Source: Nitrospira sp. ST-bin5
Lineage (GTDB): Bacteria > Nitrospirota > Nitrospiria > Nitrospirales > Nitrospiraceae
Direction of reading: 5' to 3'
Assembly (NCBI GenBank): GCA_002083555.1
Contig: MSXN01000014.1
Span: 60,397 to 124,396, forward strand
DNA: 64,000 bases
In this document: in pieces, positions 8,264 through 17,574 of the stretch
How the letters are laid out: each line of letters opens with the position of its first letter
Numbering within the stretch: position 1 is the stretch's first letter
Made by a program: the position numbers and the translations under genes
Notes under the pieces: model-generated
Seen by the model: the letters and a program-made list of their open reading frames with translations, nothing else
What the model was told of the DNA's origin: nothing
Databases searched by the model: none

Positions 8264-9970
8264 TTACTGATTCGTGCTCGCATCCGGCCGGTTATTCTCC
8301 CAATAGCCTTTGTCCGGCAGGCCCTTGGCCTCGATCGTAAACGACCCGGCTTCAATGGTCAGCCATTGCTTCTGTGAGCAACAGGTCCCGTCCGGCAACA
8401 CGTCCCACGAGCCGCGCCGGACGACCAGCGGGCCGGTGGACAGATCGTCGAAAAACGCCCCGCGCCGGCCAATCCCATACAGATTCCGATGCGGGACCTT
8501 CACCACGATCTCCGTATCCGTCCAGGATTGCACCAGCGCCGCCGCGCCGTTGAAGAGCACTTCCGTCCGCGACACGTTGGAGATGACCGTGCTGCCGGAG
8601 GACTCCGGCTCATTAATCTCCACATCCAGCCGCCGCTTATAGGCCTTTTGGCTCAATTCCAGCCCGGTATGTTCCGCCGTCTTTAAGAACGTCCCGAACC
8701 CCTTGCCCTTGATCGTCACCAGCTCATCCAACCCGGCGGACTTTGGCGTATAGGATTCGATCACTGGCGTCACGAGCGTAAAGAGGCCCGCCTCGGTCAC
8801 CAGCTCGCCGCGCCCCTCGCAGCAGGACCCATCCGCCTTCGGCGTGGTCGCACTGCGGTAGATTTTGACCGGGCCGCTCTTCACACTAAACGGCACCCAG
8901 ACGTCGATCCGGTCGTCGTGCCACCGATAAATGACCGCCGGCACGCCGCCGATCTCGACACGATTCTCGCCCTTGTTGAAGTCCATGAAGCTGTAGGGGG
9001 TGGAGCCACTTTCGGAATAGAACCCGAAGTGCTCGCCATTGATCCGGAGCAGCGTGCCGATCGGGGCACTGGCCGGCGTCACGGGCAGGGCTTTGGGCAC
9101 ATGGACGGTAAATGTCCCCAGCGACCGTTCTTTTCCCTGCCGCTTGAGCACCAATGGACCGGTGGCCGCGCCGAGCGGCACATGCGCCACAATCACATCA
9201 TCTTTCCACTGGGCGATCGTGGCCAGGTGAGTCCCGATCACGACGGCATCGTCCGCTCCCTTGGTCCCGAACCCCTGGCCGAACAACACCACCTTCGTGC
9301 CGACCGGCCCGCTCATCGGATCGACGCGCACGCTGGGGACCAACGCCAGCGGCACCGCGTTACTCGCCAGATATTCGACCGGCGCACAGCAGGAGCCATC
9401 GGAGAGCGGATCGGAGGAGGCCAACCGCACGACGACTTCACCTGTCACTGCATTGGTGGGAATCTCCACCTCGATCTGGTCGTCTTTCCACCGGCGGGGC
9501 CGCACCACGACGCCACCGATCACCACATCGTTGACGCCGAACATCGTATTGGGATCCCGCCCCCCGGCGGAGACGCCGAAATGGGCGCCGGTGATCGTGA
9601 CCATCGTGCCGCGCTCCGCCTCGGTGGGCGTGATGGCCGCGATGCGCGGCGTCACCACGGTGAACGTCCCGGCCGAGAGTTTCTTCTTCCCGATCATCAT
9701 CTCGACCGGACCGGTCGTCGCCTTGAACGGCACCTTGACCTCGACCAGATCCGACTCCCACCGCTGGATCAGCGCCGGCACCCCGGCAAACGTGACTTTA
9801 TTGAACTGGACGGATTTGAATGGGCCCAACCCCTTGCCGCTCACCACCACCGTCGCCCCGGGGGTTGAAGATCGCGGGGAAATCTCAATCGGGGCCTGAC
9901 CAGCATAGGAACCGACCGGCACCCACGCCGCAAGAATGGTCAGTGTGAAGCAGATTCGTCGAAATGTCAT
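8264..9970 (-). CDS. Secreted multi-TIG (IPT) domain protein with repeated DG[ST]CC motifs
   Basis: After a signal peptide (ending near GSYAGQA) come about five IPT/TIG immunoglobulin-like repeats, each opening with a phrase like PTEAERGTMVTITGAHFG and ending with VxVP. Three repeats carry the same vicinal-cysteine motif DGSCC or DGTCC (encoded at 9386-9400, 8819-8833 and 8378-8392). TIG domains usually serve surface binding; the role here is unknown. The start at 9970 follows the Shine-Dalgarno GAGGAGA. Its stop abuts the YCF48-like gene, so the two are probably one secreted unit. Confidence 0.8.
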   Translation of the reverse strand: MTFRRICFTLTILAAWVPVGSYAGQAPIEISPRSSTPGATVVVSGKGLGPFKSVQFNKVTFAGVPALIQRWESDLVEVKVPFKATTGPVEMMIGKKKLSAGTFTVVTPRIAAITPTEAERGTMVTITGAHFGVSAGGRDPNTMFGVNDVVIGGVVVRPRRWKDDQIEVEIPTNAVTGEVVVRLASSDPLSDGSCCAPVEYLASNAVPLALVPSVRVDPMSGPVGTKVVLFGQGFGTKGADDAVVIGTHLATIAQWKDDVIVAHVPLGAATGPLVLKRQGKERSLGTFTVHVPKALPVTPASAPIGTLLRINGEHFGFYSESGSTPYSFMDFNKGENRVEIGGVPAVIYRWHDDRIDVWVPFSVKSGPVKIYRSATTPKADGSCCEGRGELVTEAGLFTLVTPVIESYTPKSAGLDELVTIKGKGFGTFLKTAEHTGLELSQKAYKRRLDVEINEPESSGSTVISNVSRTEVLFNGAAALVQSWTDTEIVVKVPHRNLYGIGRRGAFFDDLSTGPLVVRRGSWDVLPDGTCCSQKQWLTIEAGSFTIEAKGLPDKGYWENNRPDASTNQ

Positions 9971-10170
9971 GACAGCTCTCCTCATGGCCTACGCGATAAT
10001 TGCCGCGCATCAGGTCATCGCCGACTCGGCATGTTTCAAAAGAACTTCCCTGCACGTGGCACGAGAACCCCACGCACCGGAGTCAGGAGAGAGCCACCGG
10101 GGTACAACGTGAAGCGAGGGACGGAAGGACTATAGCAAGCGATTTTTTCGAGTGTCAAGGCAGGGATTGG

Positions 10171-10632
10171 CTACGCCGTCACCTGCACGATCAATTCGAT
10201 TTCGACGGGGGCTTGGCGGGGGAGTTCGGCGGCACCGACGGCGACGCGGGCGTGTTTGCCGGCTTCGCCGAAAATTTGCACGAGGAGATCGGATGCCCCG
10301 TTGAGCACCTGGGGTTGATCCGTAAAACCCGGAGCTGAGGCGATATGGCCCACCATTTTCACGATGCGTTTCACTTTATCGAGCGACCCGACTTCGCCGC
10401 GCACGATGGCGAGTGCGTTCAGCGCCGCGACTTTGGCCGCTTCCATCCCCTGCTCGATGGTGATGCCTTGCCCGAGTTTGCCGGTGCAGATGAGCTGCCC
10501 ATCGCGCGACGGCAACACACCGGAGAGAAATAAAAGATCCCCGGCGCGCACAACTGGCACATAGTTCGCCACAGGCTTGGGGGCCATGGGCAATTCAAGA
10601 TTGAGGGCTTTCAATTTCGCATCAAACGACAT
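10171..10632 (-). CDS. RidA/YjgF family protein
   Basis: RidA-family enzymes hydrolyse reactive enamine/imine intermediates from pyridoxal-phosphate enzymes. The 153-residue sequence has LLFLSGVLPSRDG and the C-terminal core GKHARVAVGAAELPRQAPVEIE, with the conserved Arg and Glu positions of the family. It is longer than canonical RidA (about 128 residues), as in the YjgF-like subgroup with an extra N-terminal segment, so its substrate is uncertain. The gap to deoB upstream is 20 bases. Confidence 0.87.
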   Translation of the reverse strand: MSFDAKLKALNLELPMAPKPVANYVPVVRAGDLLFLSGVLPSRDGQLICTGKLGQGITIEQGMEAAKVAALNALAIVRGEVGSLDKVKRIVKMVGHIASAPGFTDQPQVLNGASDLLVQIFGEAGKHARVAVGAAELPRQAPVEIELIVQVTA

Positions 10633-10652
10633 GCGCTACTTCCTTCTCTTGC

Positions 10653-11810
10653 TTATCCTGCGCGAAGGGCTTCAAAGAAACTCTCTCCGTCAGGCAACCG
10701 TTCTGCCTGCAACGCTTCGACGATGGTTTGGCCAAGATCGGCGGCTGAGGCTCGCACACCCAGACTCACCCCTTGAGACAACTTCGGCCCGGTGACCAAC
10801 AGCGGCACATATTCCCTTGTGGGCACTTTGGCCGGCCTGGTGAGATCCCGCCCATGATCGCCGGTGATCACCACGACATCGCCCACGCGCAACTTCTCAA
10901 ACAAATCCGGCAACCGACGGTCGAAATCTTCCAGCGCCGTTGCCGCCGTGGCCGGCTCATCCGTCAACAGATCGAGGCTCGCGTAAAGCAGCCCACGTGG
11001 CATCTTGGGGATCAACTTGGCGGTTTCCTCCAGCGCGGCTATTGCGGTCGCCGCCGGGAAGGCCCGCGTCAACCCACGGCCGGCAAAGAGGTCATACACC
11101 TTGCCGATCCCCATCACGATCTGGCCCGAGCGGTTCAACACATCCAGCATGCTCACGGCCGGCGGCTCAGCGACATAATCTTTGCGGCCGCCGCTGAGCA
11201 GAAACGCGCCGGCTTCACCCGAGAAGGAATGGGCTACGATTCGCTGCGGTCCCAATACTCCTTTGAAGGCTTTACGAATATCCCGACAGCACTGGTAGAA
11301 GTCCGCGGCCGGCATGGCCGAGGTATGCATCGCCACATGGCAGGTCCACCCCCCATCGGTCCAGACGATCGGCGCGCCGCTGGAGAGATGCTCCGCGCCA
11401 TATTCATCGATAAGCGATTGAGCATAGCCGAGACGATTGCCGATAACTTTCCGTCCGAAGCTTTGTTCGAGTTGTTGAAGGACATCGAACGGAAAGGCCG
11501 AGCGGAAGGGAGAGGCTGAGCGCGCTTGGATCACCCCGCCGGTTTCCCAGTAACCGACAACCGAATCGGCCCCCTGCGAAACGAAGCCCATCTTCCCGAA
11601 TGAGCCGTTCGGTTGCGCCATGGCTCGCACACCGGGGATCTTCGCCAGATGACCGAACCCCAGTGTTTCCAGATTCGGGAGACTCAGCCCGCCGACCGCC
11701 TCCGCCACGTGAACGACCGTATTGGCGTCAGCATCGCCATAGTCCGCCGCATCGGGCAATGCCCCGACTCCAAACCCGTCGATGACCAGGAGGATGACTC
11801 GATTTATCAT
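10653..11810 (-). CDS. deoB: Phosphopentomutase
   Basis: DeoB interconverts (deoxy)ribose 1-phosphate and 5-phosphate in nucleoside salvage and belongs to the alkaline phosphatase superfamily. The 385 residues open with VILLVIDGFGVGALPDA (metal-binding Asp), and include GDADANTVVHVAE and the metal site VVVITGDHGRD with its Asp and His. The pathway partner deoC lies 400 bases upstream on the same strand, with a PilZ protein between. Confidence 0.94.
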   Translation of the reverse strand: MINRVILLVIDGFGVGALPDAADYGDADANTVVHVAEAVGGLSLPNLETLGFGHLAKIPGVRAMAQPNGSFGKMGFVSQGADSVVGYWETGGVIQARSASPFRSAFPFDVLQQLEQSFGRKVIGNRLGYAQSLIDEYGAEHLSSGAPIVWTDGGWTCHVAMHTSAMPAADFYQCCRDIRKAFKGVLGPQRIVAHSFSGEAGAFLLSGGRKDYVAEPPAVSMLDVLNRSGQIVMGIGKVYDLFAGRGLTRAFPAATAIAALEETAKLIPKMPRGLLYASLDLLTDEPATAATALEDFDRRLPDLFEKLRVGDVVVITGDHGRDLTRPAKVPTREYVPLLVTGPKLSQGVSLGVRASAADLGQTIVEALQAERLPDGESFFEALRAG

Positions 11811-11889
11811 GTGCGCACTATAGCAAAAAGGACCGGGAGGACAAAGCTCATTCCATGTGTCGCTATGGAGACGAGTGAGGAGGACCCCG

Positions 11890-12204
11890 CTACGCAGCCT
11901 GATCGAGAAGCAGATAGCGCCGGATATGTTTGCGCGCGGCCTGGCTGATAATCCGAAACTCCAGTCCGAATTCGTGGCGTGTCACCCACCGGACCCTGGC
12001 CAAATCAACCACAACCGGATCAGATGCTCCCGGAATAGTCAGAGAAGCCGATGCATATCCTTCCTGTGGCACATTCACATCACTTTCAATGGCACAGCCT
12101 TCTTCAGAGAGATTGTAGATGACACCAACCCCAGCCTCATCCTCGACGACAAAGGAGACCGGACAATTCACTTGGAATCTTGGCTGTCGGCGCAATTCCG
12201 GCAT
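11890..12204 (-). CDS. PilZ domain protein
   Basis: The 104-residue protein is a single PilZ domain. The c-di-GMP-binding RxxxR lies in RRQPRF at residues 4-9, and the second motif [DN]xSxxG is NLSEEGC near 32-38. Both are intact, so nucleotide binding is likely. It would be a cytosolic effector of c-di-GMP; the target is not evident. It sits 10 bases downstream of deoC, between two deoxyribonucleoside catabolism genes, with no obvious functional link. Confidence 0.85.
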   Translation of the reverse strand: MPELRRQPRFQVNCPVSFVVEDEAGVGVIYNLSEEGCAIESDVNVPQEGYASASLTIPGASDPVVVDLARVRWVTRHEFGLEFRIISQAARKHIRRYLLLDQAA

Positions 12205-12214
12205 GGTACTCCTC

Positions 12215-12886
12215 CTATTGATTCCCCCGCGCCTTCCACTCCTCTAGAATCTTCAGACTCGCACTCGTGCCGATTCGATCGGCCCCGGCCTCCAGCATCG
12301 CCAGCGTTGCCTTCCAGTCTCTGATCCCGCCGGAGGCTTTGACTTTCGCCTTGCCGGCCACCGTCTGTTTCATCAACCGGACATCGTCGACCATAGCCCC
12401 GGCAGTCGAAAATCCAGTCGAGGTCTTCACATAATCCGCCCCGGCTTCGACCACAAGATGGCAGGCCGTTATTTTTTCCTGCTGCGTCAGCAGGCAGGTC
12501 TCCAGAATCACTTTATGTTCGGCCGACGGCGTGGCTTTGACCACTTCCGCAATGTCCTGCCGTACATAGGCCTGGTCGCCGGACTTCAGGCGACTGATGT
12601 TGATCACCATATCCAGAATTTGCGCCCCGCGCGCGACAGCTTCCGTCGCTTCCGCCACCTTGGCCTTCGTGGTATGGCCCCCGAGCGGAAAGCCGATCGG
12701 AATGCCGACCAGCACGGCAGACCCGGCCGTCGCCGCGACGGCCTCATCGACATAACAAGGCGGCACGAAGATGACGACGAAGCCCAGATCTTTCGCCTCC
12801 TGACAGAGCCGCAAGACATCGGCCTTGGTCGCTTCCGGCCGCAAGACCGTATGATCGAGTAACGCGGGAAGATTCCATTGAGTCAT
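12215..12886 (-). CDS. deoC: Deoxyribose-phosphate aldolase
   Basis: DeoC cleaves 2-deoxyribose 5-phosphate into acetaldehyde and glyceraldehyde 3-phosphate. The roughly 223-residue TIM barrel has LLDHTVLRPEAT near the N-terminus, the Schiff-base Lys in VKTSTGFSTAGA, and the second catalytic Lys in VKASGGIRDW. ATG 12886 gives the family start MTQWNLPALLDHT; an in-frame GTG at 12898 sits almost on the Shine-Dalgarno AAGGAG. It works with deoB downstream. Confidence 0.93.
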   Translation of the reverse strand: MTQWNLPALLDHTVLRPEATKADVLRLCQEAKDLGFVVIFVPPCYVDEAVAATAGSAVLVGIPIGFPLGGHTTKAKVAEATEAVARGAQILDMVINISRLKSGDQAYVRQDIAEVVKATPSAEHKVILETCLLTQQEKITACHLVVEAGADYVKTSTGFSTAGAMVDDVRLMKQTVAGKAKVKASGGIRDWKATLAMLEAGADRIGTSASLKILEEWKARGNQ

Positions 12887-12903
12887 GACAACGGACACTC
12901 CTT

Positions 12904-13938
12904 CTAGGTTCGGCCACGATGGGCGCGGGAGAAAAACTGCTTTTGATATTTATCGACGGCTTTATTGTGCTCGATCAGCGTGGCGGAAAATTGATGGGTC
13001 CCGTCATTCTTCGACACGAAGTACAGGTACGGTGAAACAGCCGGAAACAGTGTGGCCCTTATCGCCTGTGCTCCCGGGCTGGCAATCGGCCCCGGCGGCA
13101 GACCGGCCCACCGATAGGTGTTGTAGGGGCTGGGATGCGAGAGATCCTTCTTATGCAGATTGCCGTCGAAGTTCGGTAATCCGTAAATCACGGTGGGGTC
13201 GCTCTGGAGGGGAATCTTCTTCTGCAACCGGTTGTGAAACACCGACGAGATTTGCGGCCGCTCCTCCCCCGATCCCGTTTCCTTTTCAATGACCGAGGCC
13301 AGCGTCAATACTTGATGCATCGTCAAATGGATGTCCTTCGCCCGGGCCTGCCATTCCGGAGTGACGACCTGATTGAGCTGCTCCACCATCGTCCTGATCA
13401 CGTCTTTGGCCGACACCGGCTTGGGGAATCGATAGGTATCGGGGTAGAGATAGCCTTCCAACGTCTCGGCTGAAATCCCGAGCGTCTTGATGAAGCTCTT
13501 GTCCTTGACGAGGCGTAGAAACTCGGCACGATCCGTAATCTGATGCTGCGCCAAGACGTCGGCGATCTGCCCCATCGTATAGCCTTCGGGAATCGTGACC
13601 GCATGCAAGACCACCCGCCCGGCCACCAGCTTGGAGAGAATGTCGGCCGGAGGCATCGCCGGATTCAATTCATATTCGCCAGGACGGATCTTCCGGTCCG
13701 CTTCAAGGGCCTTGCCGAGCAAGACAAACGCTGAGCGGCTCTTAATGAGCCGTTCGCGCTCAAGCAGACCCGCGACATGCTGAAACGTGGAGCCTTCGGC
13801 AATGACGACGACTTTCGAGGGAGGACGCTCGGATTCCGTGACGACCGGGGCTTCAGCCCATTTCATCATCTGATAGGCGGCCACCCCGGCGAGTCCGACG
13901 GCGAGGACGAGTACGATGAGGATCACGCGCAGTTTCAT
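12904..13938 (-). CDS. mltG: Endolytic transglycosylase MltG (YceG)
   Basis: MltG cleaves nascent peptidoglycan strands at the inner membrane and ends glycan elongation. The 344-residue protein has one N-terminal membrane segment (residues 4-25). A LysM-like part follows, then the YceG domain with the catalytic Glu in SVIEKETG. The conserved substrate-site motif SPYNTYRWAGLPPGPIASPG is also present. Its first 86 bases overlap the 3' end of ruvX. Confidence 0.93.
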   Translation of the reverse strand: MKLRVILIVLVLAVGLAGVAAYQMMKWAEAPVVTESERPPSKVVVIAEGSTFQHVAGLLERERLIKSRSAFVLLGKALEADRKIRPGEYELNPAMPPADILSKLVAGRVVLHAVTIPEGYTMGQIADVLAQHQITDRAEFLRLVKDKSFIKTLGISAETLEGYLYPDTYRFPKPVSAKDVIRTMVEQLNQVVTPEWQARAKDIHLTMHQVLTLASVIEKETGSGEERPQISSVFHNRLQKKIPLQSDPTVIYGLPNFDGNLHKKDLSHPSPYNTYRWAGLPPGPIASPGAQAIRATLFPAVSPYLYFVSKNDGTHQFSATLIEHNKAVDKYQKQFFSRAHRGRT

Positions 13939-14437
13939 AAGAGTGCCCGGCTGCTTCGTGGTGTCTGCTGTCCGGCTCTACCCCTTCTTCGGTCTCCGTC
14001 GGATGACCTTGAACCGGAGAGGGTGACTGAGCCTCCAGATAACTCTGTAAGAGGATGGCGGCGGCGATCCGATCGACCATCCCTTTGCGTTTCTTCCACC
14101 CGACATCGGCGGCGATGAGCAGCTGTTCGGCATCCTTGGTGGTCAGCCGCTCGTCCCACGTGACCACAGGAACCGGCAACGCGTCGGCGAGCCGCTCGAG
14201 AAACTGATGCACCGCCTGCACCGCCAGCCCCTCTTCGCCGTTCAACCGCAACGGCAAACCCAACAACACCTTCCCGACTTCGTGGTTCTTAACCAGATCC
14301 AGGATATGGGCGATGTCCAGATCCAGCGTCTGCCGTTCATAGGTTTCCAACGGCTGAGCCGTCCAGCCCAGCTCATCGCTCAAGGCGACGCCGATCCGCT
14401 TGGTGCCGTGATCCAGTGCGAGAATACGGCTAGGCAT
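13853..14437 (-). CDS. ruvX: Holliday junction resolvase-like RuvX/YqgF
   Basis: RuvX/YqgF is an RNase H-fold nuclease implicated in pre-16S rRNA 5' processing and recombination. The start MPSRILALDHGTKRIGVAL carries the first catalytic Asp. GLPLRLNGEEG, a central Glu-bearing strand, and WDERLTT with the later acidic residues follow. The domain ends by about residue 145. A Pro/Arg/His-rich tail of about 50 residues runs over the start of mltG and looks like read-on sequence. ATG 14437 lies 4 bases from the alaS stop. Confidence 0.9.
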   Translation of the reverse strand: MPSRILALDHGTKRIGVALSDELGWTAQPLETYERQTLDLDIAHILDLVKNHEVGKVLLGLPLRLNGEEGLAVQAVHQFLERLADALPVPVVTWDERLTTKDAEQLLIAADVGWKKRKGMVDRIAAAILLQSYLEAQSPSPVQGHPTETEEGVEPDSRHHEAAGHSYETARDPHRTRPRRRTRRGGRLSDDEMG

Positions 14438-14441
14438 GAGT

Positions 14442-17075
14442 TTACCGCTGCAGGGCAGATTCGACCAGACCAAAGACCTTTTCCAGCGCGGCGTCGAGAC
14501 GAGACACATCCTTTCCACCGGCCTGCGCCATCTCAGGGCGCCCGCCGCCTGTGCCCCCGACTTCCGCGGCCAGGACCTTAATCAAATCTCCGGCTTTGAG
14601 CTTACCGATCAGATCTTTCGTGACCACGACGAGGAGGGCGACTTTCCCGTCTTCTGTCGCGGCGCCGAGCGCAACAACGCCGCTCTTGAGCTTATCCCGT
14701 AACTGATCGGCCAGCGCCCGCATCCCGTTCACATCCAACCCGTCGGTCCGCTGCACATGCACCGGCACGCCGGCCACGGTCTTGGCGCTCGAGGCGACCG
14801 CCGACCCGCTGGCCATCTTCAATTTCAGCTCTTCCAACTCGCGTTCTTTGTCCTTCAGTTGCGTCAGCACCTTGCGGGTCTTGTTCACCAGTTCAGACGG
14901 ACCGACCTTGAGGAGATCGGACAATTCCCGCATCTCCGCTTCAGCCTTCTTCAGGAGCGCAAAGGCTCCGCTGCCGGTCTGGGCTTCGATACGGCGCACG
15001 CCCGCCGCAACGCCGGTCTCCGACACGATACGGAACAGCCCGATCTCCCCGGTATGCCGGCAGTGCGTACCGCCGCAAAGTTCCTTGCTGAAGGATTCGA
15101 CCGTGACCACCCGCACCTGCTCGCCGTATTTGTCCCCGAAGAAGGCCAGGGCGCCTTTGGCGACCGCATCCTGAATGCTCATCACTTCGGTCGTGACCGT
15201 TTCATTCCTGCGAATTTCATTATTCACCACCGTCTCGATTTCATCGATATCGCGAGTCGAGAGCGGACGGAAATGGGCAAAGTCGAACCGCAGCCGGTTC
15301 GGCCCGACCAGCGATCCGTACTGCTTCACGTGGGGGCCTAACATGTCCCGCAAGGCCGCATGCACCAAGTGCGTGGCCGTGTGATTCCGGGCCGCGTCCT
15401 GCCGGATCGTCGCATTGACCGACAACCGCAGCTGCTCGCCTTCCCGGATCCGTCCCTTAGTCACGATTCCTTTATGCAGAATCAGGGTCGGCGCTGGTCT
15501 CGTCGTTTCCTTGACTTCCAACCGGCCTTCCGGACCGACCAACAGACCCTGATCGCCCATCTGGCCACCGCCCTCGGCGTAAAACGGCGTCACATCGAGC
15601 GCCACTTCCACTTCATCGCCTTCGGCCGCTTCCTTCACCATCCGGTCGGACTTGAGAATCGCCTGCAACACCGCATCGATGTCCAGCCGGTCATAGCCGA
15701 CGAACTTCGTCGCGCCCAGCCGCCCGGCTAACTCCGACACCGCCGGCCTGGCCGTTTCCTGCTCGAACCCGCCGGTCTTGCGCGCGCGGTTCCGCTGTTC
15801 CTCGATTGCCTGATCGAAACCCTTCTCGTCGACCGTCATGTCCTGTTCGCGACAGGCCTCCTGAATGAGGTCCATCGGAAACCCGTACGTGTCATAGAGT
15901 TTGAAGATATCCGTTCCGGCCAATACCGTCTTACCGGATGAACGGGCCTTCTCGATCATATCGTTGAGAATCGGCAAACCCTGATCGAGGGTCGCGATGA
16001 ATCGTTCTTCTTCTCCGCGCGTGGCTTCGGCGATCGTCCCGGCAGCCGCCTTCACTTCGGAATAGGCCTCGGCCATCTGCTCGACCACCGTGGCGGTCAG
16101 CTCGTGCAGAAACGGCTCGACGATTCCCAGCAATCGTCCGTGACGAGCCGCACGGCGGAGGATGCGCCGGAGCACATACCCGCGTCCTTCGTTGGACGGG
16201 AGCACGCCATCGGTCATCAAAAAACTGATCGCGCGCAAATGATCGGCGATCACCCGCATCGAACGATCGGCCTGTTCCTTCTTGCCGTACTGCATGCCCG
16301 CTCGCGCACCGATGGCGCCCAGCAGCGGCGTGAACAGATCGCTGTCGTAATTGCTCAAGACGCCCTGCGCCACCGCCGTTAGCCGTTCCAGCCCCATCCC
16401 GGTATCGATGCTGGGCTTCGGCAACGGGTTGAGCGTTCCCGAGGCATCCCGGTTGTACTGCATGAAGACGAGGTTCCAGATCTCGATAACCCGGTCGCCC
16501 TCGCCGTTCGGCGTATCGTCGCCCGGCACCGCCGAACCTTGATCGAAATGCAGTTCCGAGCAGGGTCCGCAGGGACCCGTATCGGCCATTTGCCAGAAGT
16601 TGTCCTTTTCTCCGCACCGGATGATGCGGGACGGCGACACACCGATCTTCTTCCAGAGTTGATCGGCTTCATCGTCCTCGCGGAACACCGTCACCCACAT
16701 CCGGCTCTGGTCGAGCCCGACCGTCTTGGTCAGAAACTCCCAGCCGAAGCGGATGGCGTCTTCTTTGAAATAGTCCCCGAATGAAAAGTTCCCCAGCATC
16801 TCGAAAAACGTGTGATGCCGCCGGGTGTACCCGACATTTTCCAGATCGTTGTGCTTTCCGCCCGCCCGCAGGCACTTTTGGACCGTCACGGCGCGCTTGT
16901 AGGCACGCGTCTCCTCGCCCAGGAACACCCGCTTGAATTGATTCATCCCGGCATTCGTAAAGAGCAGGGTCGGATCGGCCTGGGGAATCAAGGCCGAACT
17001 CGGCAACGCCTGATGTCCCTGCTGCTCGAAATACCGGATAAATGCCTGGCGAAGCTCGCGCGCACTATTCTTCAT
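14442..17075 (-). CDS. alaS: Alanyl-tRNA synthetase
   Basis: AlaRS charges tRNA-Ala and edits mischarged Ser and Gly. The 877-residue protein has the class II catalytic core (LRQAFIRYFEQQGH start; FTNAGMNQFKRVFLG). The editing domain follows, with zinc ligands in NHTATHLVHAAL and ELCGGTHCRHTGEIG. The C-terminal C-Ala domain contains GGTGGGRPEMAQAGG. Its ATG overlaps the recX stop by four bases (ATGA), so translation is coupled. Confidence 0.97.
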   Translation of the reverse strand: MKNSARELRQAFIRYFEQQGHQALPSSALIPQADPTLLFTNAGMNQFKRVFLGEETRAYKRAVTVQKCLRAGGKHNDLENVGYTRRHHTFFEMLGNFSFGDYFKEDAIRFGWEFLTKTVGLDQSRMWVTVFREDDEADQLWKKIGVSPSRIIRCGEKDNFWQMADTGPCGPCSELHFDQGSAVPGDDTPNGEGDRVIEIWNLVFMQYNRDASGTLNPLPKPSIDTGMGLERLTAVAQGVLSNYDSDLFTPLLGAIGARAGMQYGKKEQADRSMRVIADHLRAISFLMTDGVLPSNEGRGYVLRRILRRAARHGRLLGIVEPFLHELTATVVEQMAEAYSEVKAAAGTIAEATRGEEERFIATLDQGLPILNDMIEKARSSGKTVLAGTDIFKLYDTYGFPMDLIQEACREQDMTVDEKGFDQAIEEQRNRARKTGGFEQETARPAVSELAGRLGATKFVGYDRLDIDAVLQAILKSDRMVKEAAEGDEVEVALDVTPFYAEGGGQMGDQGLLVGPEGRLEVKETTRPAPTLILHKGIVTKGRIREGEQLRLSVNATIRQDAARNHTATHLVHAALRDMLGPHVKQYGSLVGPNRLRFDFAHFRPLSTRDIDEIETVVNNEIRRNETVTTEVMSIQDAVAKGALAFFGDKYGEQVRVVTVESFSKELCGGTHCRHTGEIGLFRIVSETGVAAGVRRIEAQTGSGAFALLKKAEAEMRELSDLLKVGPSELVNKTRKVLTQLKDKERELEELKLKMASGSAVASSAKTVAGVPVHVQRTDGLDVNGMRALADQLRDKLKSGVVALGAATEDGKVALLVVVTKDLIGKLKAGDLIKVLAAEVGGTGGGRPEMAQAGGKDVSRLDAALEKVFGLVESALQR

Positions 17076-17563
17076 GGCTCAAGTCCCTCATGTCCAAAAC
17101 GAGCTCGTATAGTACGCTCGATCGTCTCTTCTTCGAAACCCCGCTGACGTAGGAGGCGGACGGCCTGTAAGGACGTCACTGGCCGCCCCTTACGCTGCCA
17201 TGATTTCAGCGCCCGTGTAGCGAGGGTGTCGTCATCCACCTCGGGAAGGGTCTTCTTGACAGCCCTTTCAGCAACGGCGTCCTGAATCCCTTTGGCCTGC
17301 AACTCGGCTAACAGGCGCTCACGCCCCATCGGCTGTCGCGCCAACCGGCTCTCAAGCCACCGCTCGGCGTAGGCCCGATCGTCGAGATACCGGAGATCGG
17401 ACAACCGGCTGATCGTCTGTTTCGCCTGATTCGCCGCCGCTCCTTTACTCAACAAAAACTGCTCCACCTGAGCCGCAGTCCGATCCCAGCGAGCCAAATA
17501 CCGCACGGCAAGATGCATCCACTCTTCGGGGGACGATGGCGAGGTCCGATTCTTCCCACCCAC
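17072..17563 (-). CDS. recX: Regulatory protein RecX
   Basis: RecX binds RecA filaments and limits their activity. The 163-residue protein is made of three-helix repeats: a motif near YLARWDRTAAQVEQFLLSKG, then SDLRYLDDRAYAERWLESRL, then a third repeat ending RQRGFEEETIERTIR. It lies 11 bases downstream of recA and overlaps alaS by four bases, giving a recA-recX-alaS unit. An in-frame ATG at 17518 is an alternative start. Confidence 0.92.
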   Translation of the reverse strand: MGGKNRTSPSSPEEWMHLAVRYLARWDRTAAQVEQFLLSKGAAANQAKQTISRLSDLRYLDDRAYAERWLESRLARQPMGRERLLAELQAKGIQDAVAERAVKKTLPEVDDDTLATRALKSWQRKGRPVTSLQAVRLLRQRGFEEETIERTIRARFGHEGLEP

Positions 17564-17574
17564 AGGTCTGCCGC

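Noticed and set aside
8918..9868. Long plus-strand frame opposite the TIG protein
   Set aside because: It is antisense to a clear secreted repeat protein, with His/Arg-rich composition typical of GC-rich shadow frames.
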